Shown here: one piece after another, positions 31,495-40,339 of the stretch | How positions within the stretch are numbered: position 1 is the first letter of the stretch | Layout of the letters: every line of letters starts with the position of its first letter | Assembly (NCBI GenBank): GCA_050247155.1 | Contig: JBFWUS010000018.1 | Location: 10,418 to 74,417 of the forward strand | From: Mesorhizobium_G sp050247155 | GTDB lineage: Bacteria; Pseudomonadota; Alphaproteobacteria; Rhizobiales; Rhizobiaceae | Length of the DNA stretch: 64,000 bases | Reading direction: 5' to 3' | The notes under the pieces: generated by a model | What the model was told of the DNA's origin: nothing | Seen by the model: the letters and a program-made list of their open reading frames with translations, nothing else | The model's database searches: none | Made by a program: the position numbers and the translations under genes

Positions 31495-32594
31495 CTATCC
31501 GTGCTGGATAGCGTCGAGACATTCGAGATAGGCGGCCGGCAGGCCGTGGTGTCGCGCACCGTCGCGAATGTGCTTCAGATACGCCGCGTTCGGCAGCGGC
31601 GGGGTCTCCTGGCCAACGGCGACATAAGTCATCATTTCCGTCGGCACGTTGTCGACCCTGACGACGACTGGAACGCGGTTGTAGCTGTTTAGGGTCGCAG
31701 GTCGGTCACCGCGGAAGCCCTCACTCGCGTCCAGGGATGCGAGATCCTTCGGCGTGAGGCGAAAAACTACGCCCCAGGCCTCTCGTCCGGCAACAGGCTT
31801 GACCGACGAAACACCGCAATTCCGCTTAGTTGAGCGTCGCGGAAGCACAGAGCGTGGTCGGGCAAGACGCCAATACCGACGAACTCGGCGTCCGGGCAAC
31901 GCGCCTTTATCTGCTCGGGGTCCATGTTCGACCCGTACGCGAAATACAGCACTTGTTCCCTCCCGCCTGTCGCCGACCACACCCTCCTGCCGAGCCGCTT
32001 GAAGTCCGAGACCGACAACGCGCCGCGCTCGTTCCGCGCCTTCGAGCCAGGCTCGATCAGCCGCGCCACGACAGCAGGGAACGGTGCTTCCCAAATCTCC
32101 ACCGGGTCCAGCGTGGCGTTGTCGAGCAGCACCAGCATGACGACGTCGCAGGGGCCCTCCCGCTTGATAGTCCCTATCCGTTGACTGCTTCGCGCCACGG
32201 GATCGTAAGCTCGCCCTTTGATCTGAATGCGCTGCGGTCCGGCGAGCGTATGGCGCAATGCGTCATAGCCAGCCGTCCTCGGAGGGACCAGGTCCAAGCC
32301 CAGGAGCTCGGCCGCAACGTATTCCGCCACTTCTCCCGTCACGCCCAGCGGCTTGCCGGAGAGCCGGTAATACTCCGCGGCGAGGGGCTTCACGGCGGCC
32401 AGGATTTCCCTGATGCGCGCGGCAACGTCGCGCTCCCTGCCTTCTGAGGTTTCGGGCGATACTACATCGCCGCGGGTCGGTGCCGCCGCCAATGCGAGCT
32501 CGCTGGCACCGACAGGCAGCCGCGCGAGTACGGCCTCGACCGAGGCAGGGTCAGGCAGTCTCGCAGAAGCTTTCCCGGAAATCTCAGCCATCAT
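31495..32594 (-). pseudogene. Nuclease-like (PD-(D/E)XK-type) domain fused to gamma-glutamylcyclotransferase, frameshifted
   Basis: The first frame (32594 to about 31840) has a DUF6998-like N-terminal domain with GEVAEYVAAELLGL, PRTAGYDAL and RIQIKGRAYD, a spacing that resembles PD-(D/E)XK nucleases. It then starts a GGCT domain, VLYFAYGSNMDPEQIKARCPDAEFVGIGVLPDHALCF. The rest of the GGCT fold (GREAWGVVFRLTPKDLASLDASEGF, with the catalytic Glu) continues in a different frame down to 31495. A single indel near 31830-31845 explains the break. It is either a recent mutation or a sequencing error. Confidence 0.7.
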
Positions 32595-32603
32595 GCCAAC
32601 CTA

Positions 32604-33716
32604 TCATTTCGCCCGCGCCCGGTCCTGGTCAGCGTTGAGGTACGTCTCGAGCGCCTCGATGCTCGCCATGACGTCGGCGAACGCGGGCGGCGTTCCGAAA
32701 ATCATCGCCGACATGCGCTGATAGTCCGCCGCGAGCTTCGCCCTCATCTCTTCCGTAGGGATCAGCCGATAGCTACCCGGCACGGCGCGGTCGTAACGAT
32801 GATCGGGCGCGCGAAACATCAGCTCCTTGTGCCGGCGGCACGCTTCGGCAAGATCGCGCAGCGACGCCGTTGCGACGCCGTAGTCGGCATGGGTCCAGAT
32901 CTGATGGACGTCGTAGTAGTGACGTGAGTACCGATTGAGATCGGGCACCGGCCGCTCGGGATTGGCATCCTGGAGACGCTTCTCCGTCATCTCCGTCATT
33001 GCGTGCAGGATCAGCACCTTCTCCCAGAAGGTCCGATCCGGCTTCACCGTCGTGACGTTGCGAACGATGAGGTCCGCCGGGTCCGGCATCTCGGACGCAA
33101 TGTAGGGCACGATCTCGCGCAGCTCTGTCGGCTCGGGGTCGGGCCGCGCACCGCCTTCGATGCGGACCGCCGCCTCTACATAGCTGCCTGCGGACTCGAA
33201 GGCGCTCTTATAGCCGAGCACCAGGATGTCGAGCGCTTCCCTGTTGCGGTAAAGGTCGAAGCCGAACCCAAGCGAAAAATGACCTGGTAGCTCGGTCGCC
33301 GCTTCGACGGCCGCGACCTCCTTGGTCAGCAGCTCTCTGAGCGGCCCGGAGATATATTGTCGCGCGGCCTCGTCGACCTTCTCGGCGAGCGCACGCTGCT
33401 GCTGATTGACGGAGGGGAGGGCTGCGATGTCGGCTTCCAGCGGAACATGCAGATCCGCCTTGTAGATGCCGATGTCGATGTCCTCAGAGAACCGGCGGAC
33501 CAATCCGTAGGCCTTACTCAGGCTGGTGCCGCCCTTGAAATACAGGCGGAGCGGATCGTCCTGCCGCCGGTTGAACAGAACGTCGAGTACCCAGCAGACA
33601 TAGAGGTCCTTCTCGACATTGGCCGCCTGGGTGCCCAAATGGGCGGCTGTCGCCTCGAAGAGCGCGCGGCGGTCGTCGACGCTCGAGCGCAGGATCTCAA
33701 CGAATGTCTTCTGCAT
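32604..33716 (-). CDS. abiEii: AbiEii-type nucleotidyltransferase toxin
   Basis: A 370-residue AbiEii/AbiGii-family nucleotidyltransferase toxin. The core motif is YFKGGTSLSKAYGLVRRFSEDIDIGIY, with the GGTSLSK and DIDI residues of the nucleotidyltransferase fold; FWEKVLILHAM and RHYYDVHQIW are conserved family blocks. The start at 33716 (MQKTFVEILRS) overlaps the antitoxin gene by 20 bp. AbiE modules abort phage infection and also stabilise plasmids. Confidence 0.9.
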   Translation of the reverse strand: MQKTFVEILRSSVDDRRALFEATAAHLGTQAANVEKDLYVCWVLDVLFNRRQDDPLRLYFKGGTSLSKAYGLVRRFSEDIDIGIYKADLHVPLEADIAALPSVNQQQRALAEKVDEAARQYISGPLRELLTKEVAAVEAATELPGHFSLGFGFDLYRNREALDILVLGYKSAFESAGSYVEAAVRIEGGARPDPEPTELREIVPYIASEMPDPADLIVRNVTTVKPDRTFWEKVLILHAMTEMTEKRLQDANPERPVPDLNRYSRHYYDVHQIWTHADYGVATASLRDLAEACRRHKELMFRAPDHRYDRAVPGSYRLIPTEEMRAKLAADYQRMSAMIFGTPPAFADVMASIEALETYLNADQDRARAK

Positions 33717-34437
33717 GCTCGTACTTCGCCGCTTCCAACGTTCGCAGGCTTTCGGTTTGATCCCCGGCAATCCGACGCGTGATGGTCTCGACCAGCGGAT
33801 ACATCCAGGCGGGCAGCGCATGAATATTGTCGCGCAGGTCCTGTGCGATCTTGTCCCGATCGGGGTTGCGCGACAGATACCGCACGATCCCGTTGATGGC
33901 CGCGTCGAAGCTCGACTTCTCATCCCGGAACCAGGCGAGCGCCTGGACGATGCGCATGGCCGGGCGACCCGCCCAGAACGCCGTCTTGGCGGAGATACGC
34001 TTGAAATCGAGTTTGTAGATGACCGGCCTCGTTGCCTTGGCATCGCCGGCGCTCGCCTCGATCTCGATCGTCCGAGGATAGGTGTCGGCATGGATCGTCG
34101 AGCGCGCCGGGACGGCAGTCGTCAGGCCGAGGTCGTTCGCGGCGGTCATGCCGTCGACGAGGACGCGCAGCATGTCGCGCCGCGCAATGGCGTCGACGAA
34201 CGAGGCGCGCGGCGGAAACACCATCTTGCCGGTCAGCTTGCTGACGCTGGGCTTGTCGTAGAGGCCGCGATAGGGCCGGCGGATATTGCCCCGCGAGGTC
34301 AGCCGCTGCAGCGCCTTCTCGACGGCATTCGGCGTCCCGATGTCGAGAAAGTCGGCGCGCGACCAGACGCCGGCCGGCGCCGACTCGGCGATCCGGTCGT
34401 AAATGCGGTCGAGCGTATCCGACGTGGGGTCTGGCAT
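33697..34437 (-). CDS. abiEi: AbiEi/DUF6088-type antitoxin
   Basis: A 246-residue antitoxin with an N-terminal winged-helix (GVWSRADFLDIGTPNAVEKALQRLTSRGNIRRPYRGLYDKP) that in this family binds the operator and represses the operon. AAAGG lies six bases before the ATG. It overlaps the toxin gene by 20 bp. Two long inverted repeats lie upstream, matching the family's known negative autoregulation by cooperative binding to inverted repeats. Confidence 0.87.
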   Translation of the reverse strand: MPDPTSDTLDRIYDRIAESAPAGVWSRADFLDIGTPNAVEKALQRLTSRGNIRRPYRGLYDKPSVSKLTGKMVFPPRASFVDAIARRDMLRVLVDGMTAANDLGLTTAVPARSTIHADTYPRTIEIEASAGDAKATRPVIYKLDFKRISAKTAFWAGRPAMRIVQALAWFRDEKSSFDAAINGIVRYLSRNPDRDKIAQDLRDNIHALPAWMYPLVETITRRIAGDQTESLRTLEAAKYEHAEDIR

Positions 34438-34449
34438 TGGCGGCCTTTC

Positions 34450-34531
34450 TGACCGAAGATTATATATAAATATTGGTCAGTAGCAATCCTCGCTGTGATA
34501 CTGACCAGATTTTGTATTCAAACTTTGGTCA
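34450..34531. promoter_or_regulatory. Two 30-bp inverted-repeat operators of the AbiE operon
   Basis: Site 1 (34450-34479) and site 2 (34502-34531) both have the form TGACC-N20-GGTCA and are 52 bp apart centre to centre. An AT-rich TATATATAAAT stretch in site 1 could be the -10. Equal lengths and paired layout suggest cooperative binding by the AbiEi-like antitoxin. Confidence 0.65.
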
Positions 34532-34639
34532 CTGGCTCGCAGCGCGACGAGGCGAGTCCGAAGAATGCTACAAATTTCGGACAAGGCCGCACACCCATCA
34601 AGCTGGATTGACTCTTTTCGGTTGAGAACAAAAATAGAA

Positions 34640-34972
34640 CATATCGAAAATCGGAGACGAGCGCGACGGGCATGGCCATGTCCTCGAACAGCCACGAGAT
34701 AGGCCCCCGCTATCCTATCGACGTAAAGAGCGATCGCTGCGACGGCGCCGAACGCGACCATCGCGATAGTTTGAAGTGTCAGACCACTGGCAGAACGATG
34801 ACCGCCGCGCACCACTCCATAGCCGAGAAACGCTGCGGCGATTCCGAAGAGAACCCAAGTCGCATCGGCACCGATAAACCCCATTTTTGCGGCCGTGATG
34901 ACGATAACGGAACCGAAGAAAACCAGCCAGGACGATGAAGGTTTCTCAAGGGCAGCGGCGGCCAAGTATGCC
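34640..34972 (-). pseudogene. Remnant of a small multi-pass membrane protein gene
   Basis: The minus strand encodes membrane segments SSWLVFFGSVIVITAAKMGFIG, WVLFGIAAAFLGYGVVRGG and LTLQTIAMVAFGAVAAIALYV that look like part of a real integral-membrane protein. The open frame continues at its start into sequence antisense to a cusA remnant and at its end into low-complexity residues, so both ends appear lost or frameshifted. The parent family is not named here. Confidence 0.4.
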
Positions 34973-35264
34973 AGACCGTCATTGCCATCATGGCGGGACT
35001 GCTGCCGATTCTGTGGAGCACCGGTGCCGGCTCTGAAGTCATGCAGCAAATCGCTGTGCCGATGATTGGGGCATGATCTCCTCGACGATCCTGACCCTTG
35101 TGGTGATCCCGGCCGTTTATGGCATCGTCAAAGGATGGCGACTGGCGAAAACCGCAATCCAGGAGCAGCCTTATGGTCACAGCGCGGACACCAAGGCTCG
35201 CAGCCGAATAGAGGCAGGCCACGCACTCGAGTTCGGGTTACGCTCAGGCAGAACGGTTGACTAA
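34969..35264 (+). pseudogene. C-terminal remnant of a CusA/AcrB-type RND efflux pump
   Basis: Plus-strand codons give VIAIMAGLLPILWSTGAGSE, then VMQQIAVPMIGG-MISSTILTLVVIPAVYGIVKGWRL, the last membrane helices of heavy-metal RND pumps. A one-base loss near 35067 (ATTGGGGCATG) shifts the frame, and the rest of the gene is absent. The tail ends at TAA 35262-35264. Confidence 0.65.
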
Positions 35265-35375
35265 GGGGTCATCTAACGCGCCGATGGAGACTGCCGGCTT
35301 CAGAATCGCTCGCATCGAAACAGGCTAGCTAGGCAAAGAGCCGCGACAAAGACCTACCCGAAGTGGACGACGCGC

Positions 35376-35750
35376 TCACCGCTGCGGCTCGAACAATTCA
35401 ATAGGATTCCCGGAAGGATCTTCGACCAAAACCTGGCGGCCTCCCATGCCGGCTATGATGTCGCCGCGCAGCGTCGCGCCTGCCGCCTTCATCCTGGCAA
35501 ATGTCTCGTCCAGGTCATCGACTTGGAGTTGGAAGCGGTTCCATCCCCCGGGAGCCGGCTCCGATCCGTCTGCCATTGCCTGTCCCGCGCCGCCTGCACC
35601 AGGGCGGTTCAGCAACAGCCGCAGGTCGCCGAAGGATAGCCGTGCGAAACCCGGCGCGGGATGAATGTCCACCTCAAACCCCAGCAGCCTGGTGTAGAAG
35701 TCGATCGCGGCGTCCACATCGTGCACGATGTATCTGACGTTTACCGGCAT
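35376..35750 (-). CDS. VOC-family (glyoxalase/bleomycin-resistance fold) protein
   Basis: A 124-residue vicinal-oxygen-chelate protein: RYIVHDVDAAIDFYTRLLGFEVDIHPAPGFARLSFGDLRL, then FQLQVDDLDETFARMKAAGA and the terminal VEDPSGNPIELFE with the metal-ligand Glu. The substrate is unknown. It is the last gene of the padR-arsC-chrA run (41 bp after chrA), so it may take part in metal or oxidative stress response. Confidence 0.82.
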   Translation of the reverse strand: MPVNVRYIVHDVDAAIDFYTRLLGFEVDIHPAPGFARLSFGDLRLLLNRPGAGGAGQAMADGSEPAPGGWNRFQLQVDDLDETFARMKAAGATLRGDIIAGMGGRQVLVEDPSGNPIELFEPQR

Positions 35751-35790
35751 CGTCGTTCCTTTCTTGCCGTTGAAATCCCGCCGCTCCTAA

Positions 35791-37011
35791 CTAAAGGGCG
35801 AAGAATCCGGCGCCGGCCGCGGCGATGACGACCGCCCACGCGGGAATGTTCCAGGCTGCCAACGCGACAAAACACCCGGCTGCAATTGCCATGGCTATCG
35901 GCGAGGTCACGCCCTCTGTGAAAACCGGATCGTAGAGCGCGGCCGCGAGGAGCCCGACCACCGCCGCGTTTACGCCGAGCAGCGCGCGCCGCGCCAACAG
36001 CATGGTCCGCAACCTGTCCCAGAACGGTAACCCCCCCATGATCAGCAACGCCGACGGTAGGAAGATGGCCAGCAACGCTATGGTCGCTCCCAACAGCCCG
36101 TTAGGCGATTCAACGTAGACAGCGCCAAGGTAGGCCGCGAAAGTGAAGAGCGGACCGGGCAGCGCTTGCGCCGCTCCGTACCCGGCGAGGAACGCCTGTC
36201 TGTCGACCAGCCCGGTGTCGACCACTTCGGCCTGCAGCAGCGGCAACACCACGTGGCCGCCGCCGAAAACCAGCGAACCCGCCCGATAAAAGCTGTCCAC
36301 CATTTTGACGGTCGCGTCTCCCGTTGCCGCCGTGACCACCGGCAATAGCAACAACAGCGCGAGAAAGATGGCGAGGAACAATGCGCCCATTCTTCTGCCC
36401 ACCGGCACCGCCAACACATCGGACTTTCCGTTGTCCGAAAGGCCTGGGCGCAGCCAGGCGAGCCCGATCGCGGCGCCTACCGCGATGACGATGATCTGGC
36501 CGATCGCCGTCGGGATGAGCATAGCGAGGATCATGCCGACGACGGCGATCGTGGCACGCTCGCGATCCGGCGCCAGGCTGCGCGCCATGCCGAGGACCGC
36601 ATGTGCCACGACGGCGACGGCCGCCGCCTTCAGCCCCTGTATCCACCCCGTGCCGCCCTCCGCTCCGAGTGCGGATGCGCCATATGCGAAGCCGACCATC
36701 AGGATCGCCGCGGGCAGCGTGAACGCTGCCCATGCAGCCAGCAGCCCGCCATAGCCGGCGCGTTGCAGCCCGATTGCCATGCCGACCTGGCTTGAGGCAG
36801 GGCCGGGCAGGAACTGGCAGAGCGCCACAAGGTCGGCGTAGGCCTGATCGCTGATCCACTTTCTGCGGATTACAAATGCCTCGCGGAAGTAGCCAAGATG
36901 CGCAACCGGCCCACCGAATGAGGTCAGGCCGAGACCAAGGAAGACCCGGAAAACCTCCGCGACGGTTCCTGCATTCTCTACCGATGACCGCTCCGGCGCC
37001 CGCTGGTCCAT
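35791..37011 (-). CDS. chrA: Chromate transporter ChrA
   Basis: A 406-residue CHR-superfamily transporter made of two homologous halves with about ten membrane helices. It has the FLGLGLTSFGGPVAHLGYFREAF and CQFLPGPASSQVGMAIGL motifs in the N-half and GGGHVVLPLLQAEVV and GYGAAQALPGPLFTFAAYLGA in the C-half. It exports chromate. It lies 8 bp after the arsC-like gene and the operon is headed by a PadR regulator. Confidence 0.92.
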   Translation of the reverse strand: MDQRAPERSSVENAGTVAEVFRVFLGLGLTSFGGPVAHLGYFREAFVIRRKWISDQAYADLVALCQFLPGPASSQVGMAIGLQRAGYGGLLAAWAAFTLPAAILMVGFAYGASALGAEGGTGWIQGLKAAAVAVVAHAVLGMARSLAPDRERATIAVVGMILAMLIPTAIGQIIVIAVGAAIGLAWLRPGLSDNGKSDVLAVPVGRRMGALFLAIFLALLLLLPVVTAATGDATVKMVDSFYRAGSLVFGGGHVVLPLLQAEVVDTGLVDRQAFLAGYGAAQALPGPLFTFAAYLGAVYVESPNGLLGATIALLAIFLPSALLIMGGLPFWDRLRTMLLARRALLGVNAAVVGLLAAALYDPVFTEGVTSPIAMAIAAGCFVALAAWNIPAWAVVIAAAGAGFFAL

Positions 37012-37019
37012 TCAGAGCT

Positions 37020-37523
37020 TCACCCCTGTTGGTCTCCGCCGATCTCATCGAGTCTGTGCTTGAGGCTCAGCCGGTCAAGACAGGCGAAGGGAAGGTTTAT
37101 GAAGATGGACAATCTCCGCTCGAGCTCGCTGACGACGCGCGTGAAAGCCTGTTTGCGTTCCCACTCGGCGCCGGTGGCCAGGATCGGATCAGGGCTGCTC
37201 CAATGGGCCGTGACCGGTTGGCCTGGCCATTCGGGCAGCGGCTCGCCGGCTGCCGTGTCGCTCAACGTAAAGACGAAGTCGATGTCGGCAGCCCCGCTCT
37301 GCGCGAACTCGCGGTAGTGCCGTGGCGTCATATCAGCCACCCGAAGTTCGTTCGATGCGAGCAGTTCCACAACATGCGGATCGACTGCGGCTGCAGGTTC
37401 GACGGCAGCGCTATACGCCGCAAAGCGGCCCTTGCCGATCTTGTTGAGGACCGCTTCCGCCAGAATGCTGCGCGCCGAATTGCGGCGCGACAGGAAAAGC
37501 ACGTGATAGACTTTGTCGCTCAT
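37020..37523 (-). CDS. ArsC-like low-molecular-weight phosphatase lacking the catalytic Cys
   Basis: A 167-residue protein of the arsenate reductase/LMW-phosphatase fold (VLFLSRRNSARSILAEAVLNKIG, MTPRHYREF). The P-loop usually reads LCxxNSARS; here the nucleophilic Cys is Ser (FLSRRNSARS), so classical phosphatase or reductase activity should be lost. It sits between padR and chrA. It may be an oxyanion-binding sensor or a partner of ChrA; function is not established here. Confidence 0.82.
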   Translation of the reverse strand: MSDKVYHVLFLSRRNSARSILAEAVLNKIGKGRFAAYSAAVEPAAAVDPHVVELLASNELRVADMTPRHYREFAQSGAADIDFVFTLSDTAAGEPLPEWPGQPVTAHWSSPDPILATGAEWERKQAFTRVVSELERRLSIFINLPFACLDRLSLKHRLDEIGGDQQG

Positions 37524-37554
37524 GCCGTTCTCCCTCGAAAAAGGGACTGAACGG

Positions 37555-37860
37555 CTAATGATGCTCCATCATCTCGCCGATCAGTTCCCGAACCTTCCCC
37601 CGCGCCCGTTCGAGTGCCTCGCGACCGAGCTCTGTCGCCTTGTAGACCCGCCGGATCGAACGGCCCGCGCGCCGTTCCTCGGAAACCAGGTATCCCTTCT
37701 TCTCCATCGCACGCAGCATGGGATAGAGGGTCCCGGCACTGAGCCGATAGCCGTGGCGCGCGAGCTCCTCGATCATCCACTGGCCGTAAACTTCGTCCTC
37801 GACTGCATGGTGCAGCACGTGAAGCCGAATGAGGCCGCTGAGCAGGTCTTGGTGTTCCAT
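37555..37860 (-). CDS. PadR-family transcriptional regulator
   Basis: A 101-residue winged-helix regulator: YGQWMIEELARHGYRLSAGTLYPMLRAMEKKGYLVSEERRAGRSIRRVYKATELGREAL. It heads the chrA operon and is likely to repress it in the absence of an inducer, probably through the palindrome immediately upstream (37904-37918). PadR members in chromate operons are known elsewhere, but the ligand is not shown here. Confidence 0.88.
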   Translation of the reverse strand: MEHQDLLSGLIRLHVLHHAVEDEVYGQWMIEELARHGYRLSAGTLYPMLRAMEKKGYLVSEERRAGRSIRRVYKATELGREALERARGKVRELIGEMMEHH

Positions 37861-37903
37861 CGCACCCGTCTGTCATTAACCGGCTCACGAAATCGAAAAT
37901 CGA

Positions 37904-37918
37904 TATCGATCATCGATA
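37904..37918. promoter_or_regulatory. PadR operator-like palindrome
   Basis: TATCGATCATCGATA is a perfect inverted repeat with 7-bp arms around one base, 44 bp upstream of padR. It is the best candidate operator for the chrA operon. Confidence 0.5.
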
Positions 37919-38437
37919 ATATGTAGCCGCTTTTCTGTCAATTGTGGCTTCGCCTCATAAGCATGCGAGCGATCTTTCTCAAGGAGCGCTCGATGCTGAT
38001 CAAGCGCACGCGCGGCGCGACCTCCATCCGCATTATGCTGCGCCGCATGGCAACTCTGCGACGTGAACAAGCGAGTTTCGAGCCAAGCTCTCAGGCTCCG
38101 GCGTCTTGCCGTAGTGGGTAGCGGCTCGCTTGAAGAAGCTCATGTGCGGCCTCTCTCGGAAAGGCTGCTGGAAGCACGGCCGTGAAGGTCGCCGAATGCG
38201 CTCCCCGGCGAAGCTCTCGCTTTTTCTCCCGGCTAACCGGAGAGGTAGGCCCGTCTCAGTATCCTGGTCGAAACTGCGACCGAGGAACTCTCCCCACGAA
38301 ACAGGACGATCGGGGCGTCGGAGGAGCCACGCACAGGCCGCGCGCAGCGACGCTCAACGCAAGCCAGCCTATGCCACCATTCAGCCAAAGACAGCGGGCG
38401 GGACAGGCTCTGGACCCAACGGCCCGTCGCGCGTGAT
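37919..38437. other. Gap between padR and the diguanylate cyclase; no complete gene
   Basis: About 520 bp containing only the 57-bp trbF remnant and short unconvincing frames. No repeat or promoter stands out. The region is probably eroded conjugation DNA. Confidence 0.5.
38086..38142 (-). pseudogene. trbF: 5' remnant of trbF (conjugal transfer)
   Basis: A minus-strand ATG at 38142 opens MSFFKRAATHYGKTPEPES, matching the conserved N-terminus of TrbF of IncP-like and rhizobial type IV transfer systems. The match breaks off after 19 codons. No other trb gene is recognisable nearby, so a conjugation region has been lost. Confidence 0.55.
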
Positions 38438-39424
38438 CTAAGCGTTCACACAGCCAGCATTACCGGCGAAGACATAACGGTTTCTGCCGCCGCCCTTCGC
38501 GGCGTAGAGCGCGTCGTCAGCTCGGCGTACCAGATCGTCGAGAACACCGCTGTCCTCGGGAGCCACGGCGATTCCGATACTGGTGCCGATCGATACCTGC
38601 TGGCCGACGATATCAAACGGCCGGGAAAGCACGCTCACCAAACGCGATGCCAGCACCGCGGCGTCTGACTTGGTCGCGACCCCGGTCTGCACTACTGCAA
38701 ACTCGTCGCCTCCCAGTCGCGCTACCGTGTCGTGATCGCGGACAGCGACGCGCAGGCGAGCTGCGACCTGGCGGAGCAACTCGTCGCCCGCCTGATGTCC
38801 GAGCCTGTCGTTGACCGGCTTGAAATGATCGAGGTCAATGCAATGAAGCGCGGCGCACCCCTCGCGGCGGGCGCGTGCAACAGCCTGCGACAAGCGATCG
38901 GCAAAGAGAACGCGGTTCGGCAGGTCCGTCAGTGCATCATGATGCGCCATATGCGCAATCAGTGCCTGATCACGCCGCCGCTCGGTCACGTCCTGGTAGG
39001 TCGTGACAAAGCCACCACCCTCGATGGGCACGCCGCGGATTTCCAGAACCCGACGGTTGGGCCGGGTTCGTTCAAAACTATGAGGCAGCCGCTGGTGCAC
39101 CAGCGACAGCCGCTTGCGGACATGATCCTCGACATCGCCCGGCCCATACTCGCCGCGCTTGGCGTTGAGCCTGAAGATGTCAGCCATACTCGGGTTCTGG
39201 CCTTCGAAAAGCGAGTCTGGATACCCCAGCATGGCTTTCTGCTGATCGTTGCAAAGAACCATCCGCAGATCTTCGTCGAACAGCGAGATGCCACCAGGAA
39301 AATTGTCGATGACCGCCCGTAACAACCGGACCTGCGCCCGCAAGAGCGCGACTTCATCAGATTGGTTGGCCGCAGCGGAGGATCCAGGTGCAGCCTGGGC
39401 AGTCGAAAGGGCAGGCATCGGCAA
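38438..39424 (-). CDS. PAS-GGDEF diguanylate cyclase
   Basis: A 328-residue protein with a coiled N-terminus, a PAS-like sensor domain (LLRAVIDNFPGGISLFDEDLRMVLCNDQQKAMLGYP; TTYQDVTERRRD) and a GGDEF domain (HDALTDLPNRVLFADRLSQAVARARREG, DLDHFKPVNDRLGHQAGDELL, VARLGGDEFAVV, ADDALYAAKGGGRNRY). The GGDEF motif is intact, so it should make cyclic-di-GMP. No membrane segment is visible, so it is probably cytosolic. A PilZ-domain protein is encoded divergently next to it. Confidence 0.92.
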   Translation of the reverse strand: MPMPALSTAQAAPGSSAAANQSDEVALLRAQVRLLRAVIDNFPGGISLFDEDLRMVLCNDQQKAMLGYPDSLFEGQNPSMADIFRLNAKRGEYGPGDVEDHVRKRLSLVHQRLPHSFERTRPNRRVLEIRGVPIEGGGFVTTYQDVTERRRDQALIAHMAHHDALTDLPNRVLFADRLSQAVARARREGCAALHCIDLDHFKPVNDRLGHQAGDELLRQVAARLRVAVRDHDTVARLGGDEFAVVQTGVATKSDAAVLASRLVSVLSRPFDIVGQQVSIGTSIGIAVAPEDSGVLDDLVRRADDALYAAKGGGRNRYVFAGNAGCVNA

Positions 39425-39618
39425 CTCTGGAAGTTATGAGCCGCCAAGCCTAATCCAACACACGTTACGGCATTGCTAAGATTGATTAACCATCGGTCCT
39501 AGAAGTGCTTTGTCGCCGAGAAATCGCCCCGATGGAGCGCTACTTCAAAAGGAGCCGATGTCCGATACGGGCAGGACCGGAGGTGAGGGGCAAGAACCGG
39601 TGCGCCGAGGTGACGATC

Positions 39619-39906
39619 ATGTCTGACCAGGTGGAAGGCCGACGCACCCGTCGCCAGCGCGTACTCAAGGGCGCCACCATCATCAATGGTATGCGTAACT
39701 CGGAGATCAGCTGTACCGTAAGGAACCAGAGCGACTACGGCGCCGAATTGCACGTTGCCGTCGATGCTCACATCCCCAATGAGTTTCTCCTATATGTGCC
39801 CGTCGATGGTGTCGCCTATCGCGCCGAGGTGCGCTGGCGGCGCAACCACCGGGTCGGCGTCGTATTCCATGGGGTAGAGCCCAAGCCTCGCCTACACTAC
39901 GGCTAG
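39619..39906 (+). CDS. PilZ-domain protein (cyclic-di-GMP receptor candidate)
   Basis: A 95-residue protein from ATG 39619 (GAGGTG upstream). The PilZ hallmarks are RTRRQRVLKGATI (RxxxR-like) and VRNQSDYGAELHV (N/DxSxxG), followed by the beta-barrel segment YVPVDGVAYRAEVRWRRNHRVGVVFHG. It is divergent from the GGDEF gene, giving a maker and a receptor side by side. Longer upstream starts exist but add no conserved sequence. Confidence 0.78.
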   Translation: MSDQVEGRRTRRQRVLKGATIINGMRNSEISCTVRNQSDYGAELHVAVDAHIPNEFLLYVPVDGVAYRAEVRWRRNHRVGVVFHGVEPKPRLHYG

Positions 39907-40339
39907 CAGGTCGCAACTTCGGAGGATCGATGCCCGCCTCAAGCGCAGCCGCGGTTGCCGATACTCGGAAGCGATGCTCTTGATCGGACGATACTATATG
40001 GCAAAGAGGATCACTATCGCACATCGGCGATCGACCATGTTGGTCACGAGTGGGAAGCCAGCCCGTTGCGTCTGGCGTCATCGATCTCCTTTGTGACCGA
40101 TGCCAGCGTCATAACCCCTTCGCCACGCCGCTTCATTCGGCGGCTGGCCTGCCGGGTTCCGCTTCGCGGTTGTGGCTGGAGTTCTTCGGCCAACGGGAGC
40201 GGAACTGGCGGCGTTGTTCGGAGCCCATGACATCGAATATGCCCAGGGCAGCAACTGGCTCTCACGATTGGAGAGCGCGTCAGACGACGCAGTCGAACGA
40301 CTGCGTGTCCGTGAAGCCCGCTTTGCCATCAACTAGAAC
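39907..40339. other. Gap with no confident gene
   Basis: No convincing coding frame. A plus-strand stretch ending at TAG near 40338 reads AALFGAHDIEYAQGSNWLSRLE without a good start and may be the tail of a lost gene. The minus strand is the eroded end of the adjacent histidine kinase. Confidence 0.45.

Noticed and set aside
40044..40332. Open frames on both strands in the 40.0-40.3 kb gap
   Set aside because: No start with a ribosome site and no recognisable family; one plus-strand tail may be a lost gene but cannot be supported.
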